64,000 nt of DNA from Glandiceps talaboti (Eukaryota > Hemichordata > Enteropneusta > Spengelidae): positions 12,469,694 to 12,533,693 of the forward strand of contig NC_135552.1 in NCBI RefSeq assembly GCF_964340395.1. Direction: 5' to 3'. Position 1 is the stretch's first letter. Each line of letters opens with the position of its first letter. The notes under the pieces are model-generated. The model made no database searches. It was given only the letters and a program-made list of their open reading frames with translations, and was not told where the DNA came from. A program made the translations under genes and the position numbers. This document shows, piece after piece, positions 62,376 to 64,000 of the stretch.

Positions 62376-64000
62376 TTACTTTGTAATTATATGTACGGTG
62401 GGCAGAGGCCCTGTTACTGAAAATAAATTAACTGAAGTGTTATTTGTGTGTACCCTCATGTGATCTTTCAGGGTTCTATTACGATTAAATCCTTTACCAC
62501 ACTCTTTACATACAAATTGTCTTTCATTTGTGTGAATTATCATGTGATCCTTTAGGTATCTACTTTGAGTGAATCCTTTACCACATTCTTTACATAGAAA
62601 GAGTGTATCATTTGTGTGTACCCCCTTGTGTTTCTTAAGGTCACAGCTTTGCTTAAACCCTTTACCACACTCTTTACATACAAATGGTCTTTCATTTGTG
62701 TGTACCCTCATGTGTTCAGTTAGATGACTTTGGCGAGTAAGCCTTTTACCACACTCTTTACATACAAATGGTCTTTCATTTGTGTGTATTTTCATGTGTT
62801 CATTTAGATGACTTTGGCGACTAAACCCTTTATCACACTCTTTACATACAAATGGTCTTTCATTAGTGTGCATTTTCATGTGTTCATTTAGATGACTATT
62901 TCGATTAAATGCTTTACCACACTCTTTACACACAAATGGTCTTTCATTTGTGTGTATTTTCATGTGTTCATTTAGACGACTACTGCGATTAAACCCTTTA
63001 CCACATTCTTTACATACAAATGGTCTTTCAGTTGTGTGTATTTTCATGTGTTCATTTAAACGACTACTGCGACTAAACCCTTTACCACATTCTTTACATA
63101 CAAACGGTCTTTCAGTTGTGTGTATTATTATGTGATCCTTAAGTGTGCTATTTTGATTAAACCTTTTACCACATTCTTTACATACAAATGGTCTTTCATT
63201 TGTGTGTATCCTCACATGATCTTTCAGAGTGCTATTATGATTAAACCCTTTGCCACACTCTTTACATACAAATGGTCTTTCATTTGTGTGTATTTTCATG
63301 TGTCTCTTCAGTTGTCTATGGTGCTTGAACCCTTTCCCACACTCTTTACATACAAATAATATTTCATTAGAAATCTCTCTTGTTCTTTCTTTATTACCAC
63401 AGTTACATTTCTCAGCATTATATTCATGCTCATCTTCTGTATCCATAGCACAAGCAAAAGCCACTTGCTGTATCCCTATAGGAAATGTGTTTTCACTAAT
63501 ACAATGTCCATGAACTCCTGTAGACATGTTACATTCTGGGTTTTGCATTGTGGTTAATTGTTTAGTTGCTGTGCTATTGTCTATGTCTTCAACTGTGGTC
63601 AGTTGTTCAGTTTCCTTGTTATATTCTTTCCCTTCCACTTCAGTTAGTTGTTTAGTTGTCTTGTTATAGTCTGGGTCATATACTGTGGTTAGTTGCTTAG
63701 CTTCCTTGTTACAGTCTGTCTCTTCCACAGTGGTGAGTTGTTTAGTTGAATTGTTATCATCTGGGTCTTCCACAGTGGTGAGTTCTTTAGTAGCCATGTT
63801 ATCATCTGGGTTTTCCACAGTGGTGAGTCGTTTAGTTGCCTTATTATCATCTAAGTCTTCCACAGTGGTTAGTTTATTAGTTGCCTTGTGATAGTCTTGG
63901 CCTTCCACTGTTGTTAGTTGGCGAGTTGTTTTACTATTAACAGTTTGGACAGGGTATAAAACATCTTCACTTGCTACTTTCCAATAATTTTGTTCAGTGT
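62376..64000 (-). CDS. ZNF-G: 11-finger C2H2 protein, N-terminus beyond right edge
   Basis: The frame is open to the window end. Its first visible residues are TEQNYWKVASEDVLYPVQTV, the constant block preceding the repeats, so the ATG at 63908 is not the true start. Eight 15-residue repeats plus a partial one follow (for example TTVENPDDNMATKEL). Eleven fingers follow: fingers 2-3 share GFNHNSTLKDH-type helices and fingers 4-7 share R-S-x-LNEH helices, showing local duplication. Finger 8 has Leu for the core Phe (CGKRLTRQS). The protein ends in a 24-residue tail, NTSVNLFSVTGPLPTVHIIT plus K, instead of a truncated linker. The SUMO-motif region and promoter should lie within about 2-3 kb beyond the edge. 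Confidence 0.92.
   Translation of the reverse strand, partial: TEQNYWKVASEDVLYPVQTVNSKTTRQLTTVEGQDYHKATNKLTTVEDLDDNKATKRLTTVENPDDNMATKELTTVEDPDDNNSTKQLTTVEETDCNKEAKQLTTVYDPDYNKTTKQLTEVEGKEYNKETEQLTTVEDIDNSTATKQLTTMQNPECNMSTGVHGHCISENTFPIGIQQVAFACAMDTEDEHEYNAEKCNCGNKERTREISNEILFVCKECGKGFKHHRQLKRHMKIHTNERPFVCKECGKGFNHNSTLKDHVRIHTNERPFVCKECGKRFNQNSTLKDHIIIHTTERPFVCKECGKGFSRSSRLNEHMKIHTTERPFVCKECGKGFNRSSRLNEHMKIHTNERPFVCKECGKAFNRNSHLNEHMKMHTNERPFVCKECDKGFSRQSHLNEHMKIHTNERPFVCKECGKRLTRQSHLTEHMRVHTNERPFVCKECGKGFKQSCDLKKHKGVHTNDTLFLCKECGKGFTQSRYLKDHMIIHTNERQFVCKECGKGFNRNRTLKDHMRVHTNNTSVNLFSVTGPLPTVHIITK

Overview
This is a stretch of an animal nuclear genome. It has spliced genes with GT-AG introns, AT-rich intergenic DNA, many di- and tetranucleotide microsatellites, MITEs and non-LTR retrotransposon pieces. 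The repeat style and one large zinc-finger family suggest a marine invertebrate (for example a hemichordate, cephalochordate or lophotrochozoan), but nothing read here fixes the species. All host genes found lie on the minus strand.

Region 1 (1-10,635) holds TRAPPC13, a TRAPPIII complex subunit. Nine coding exons were rebuilt from splice sites and reading phase (377 codons, start to near the end). The last coding exon lies beyond the left edge. The introns hold microsatellites, two hairpin elements and, at the left edge, a 330-bp direct repeat around a short recombinase-like ORF. A hAT-type MITE with an intact 8-bp target duplication sits about 340 bp upstream of the start codon.

Region 2 (13,292-15,883) is a small CD225/dispanin-type membrane protein gene. 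Four exons are resolved; the 5' end was not found.

Region 3 (about 18,775-64,000) is a same-strand array of seven C2H2 zinc-finger genes, here called ZNF-A to ZNF-G. G is cut by the right edge. Each has one large coding exon. Six of them (A-F) also have a conserved upstream noncoding exon and promoter block. The proteins share an N-terminus rich in SUMO-acceptor-like motifs (psi-K-x-E), then a 15-residue repeat (consensus [15 protein letters not shown]) in 3 to 14 copies, then 11-16 fingers joined by the unusual linker TNERP. A, B and C lie in a recent 5.76-kb tandem duplication, and B is visibly an A/C hybrid made by unequal exchange inside the finger array. Several genes end in a stop or frameshift inside a finger linker with further finger relics beyond it, and ZNF-F has lost the AG of its usual splice acceptor.

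Between the ZNF genes lie decayed LINE tails, a degenerate tandem repeat, a fairly intact 5'-truncated LINE, a perfect 161-bp palindromic MITE with a 9-bp target duplication, a 2-kb insertion upstream of ZNF-C, and a 1.2-kb inverted-repeat element. The best candidate for an undescribed system is this zinc-finger family: a SUMO-motif N-terminus plus a length-variable acidic repeat on a rapidly reshuffling DNA-binding array, comparable in layout to KRAB or ZAD zinc-finger expansions but with a different N-terminus.
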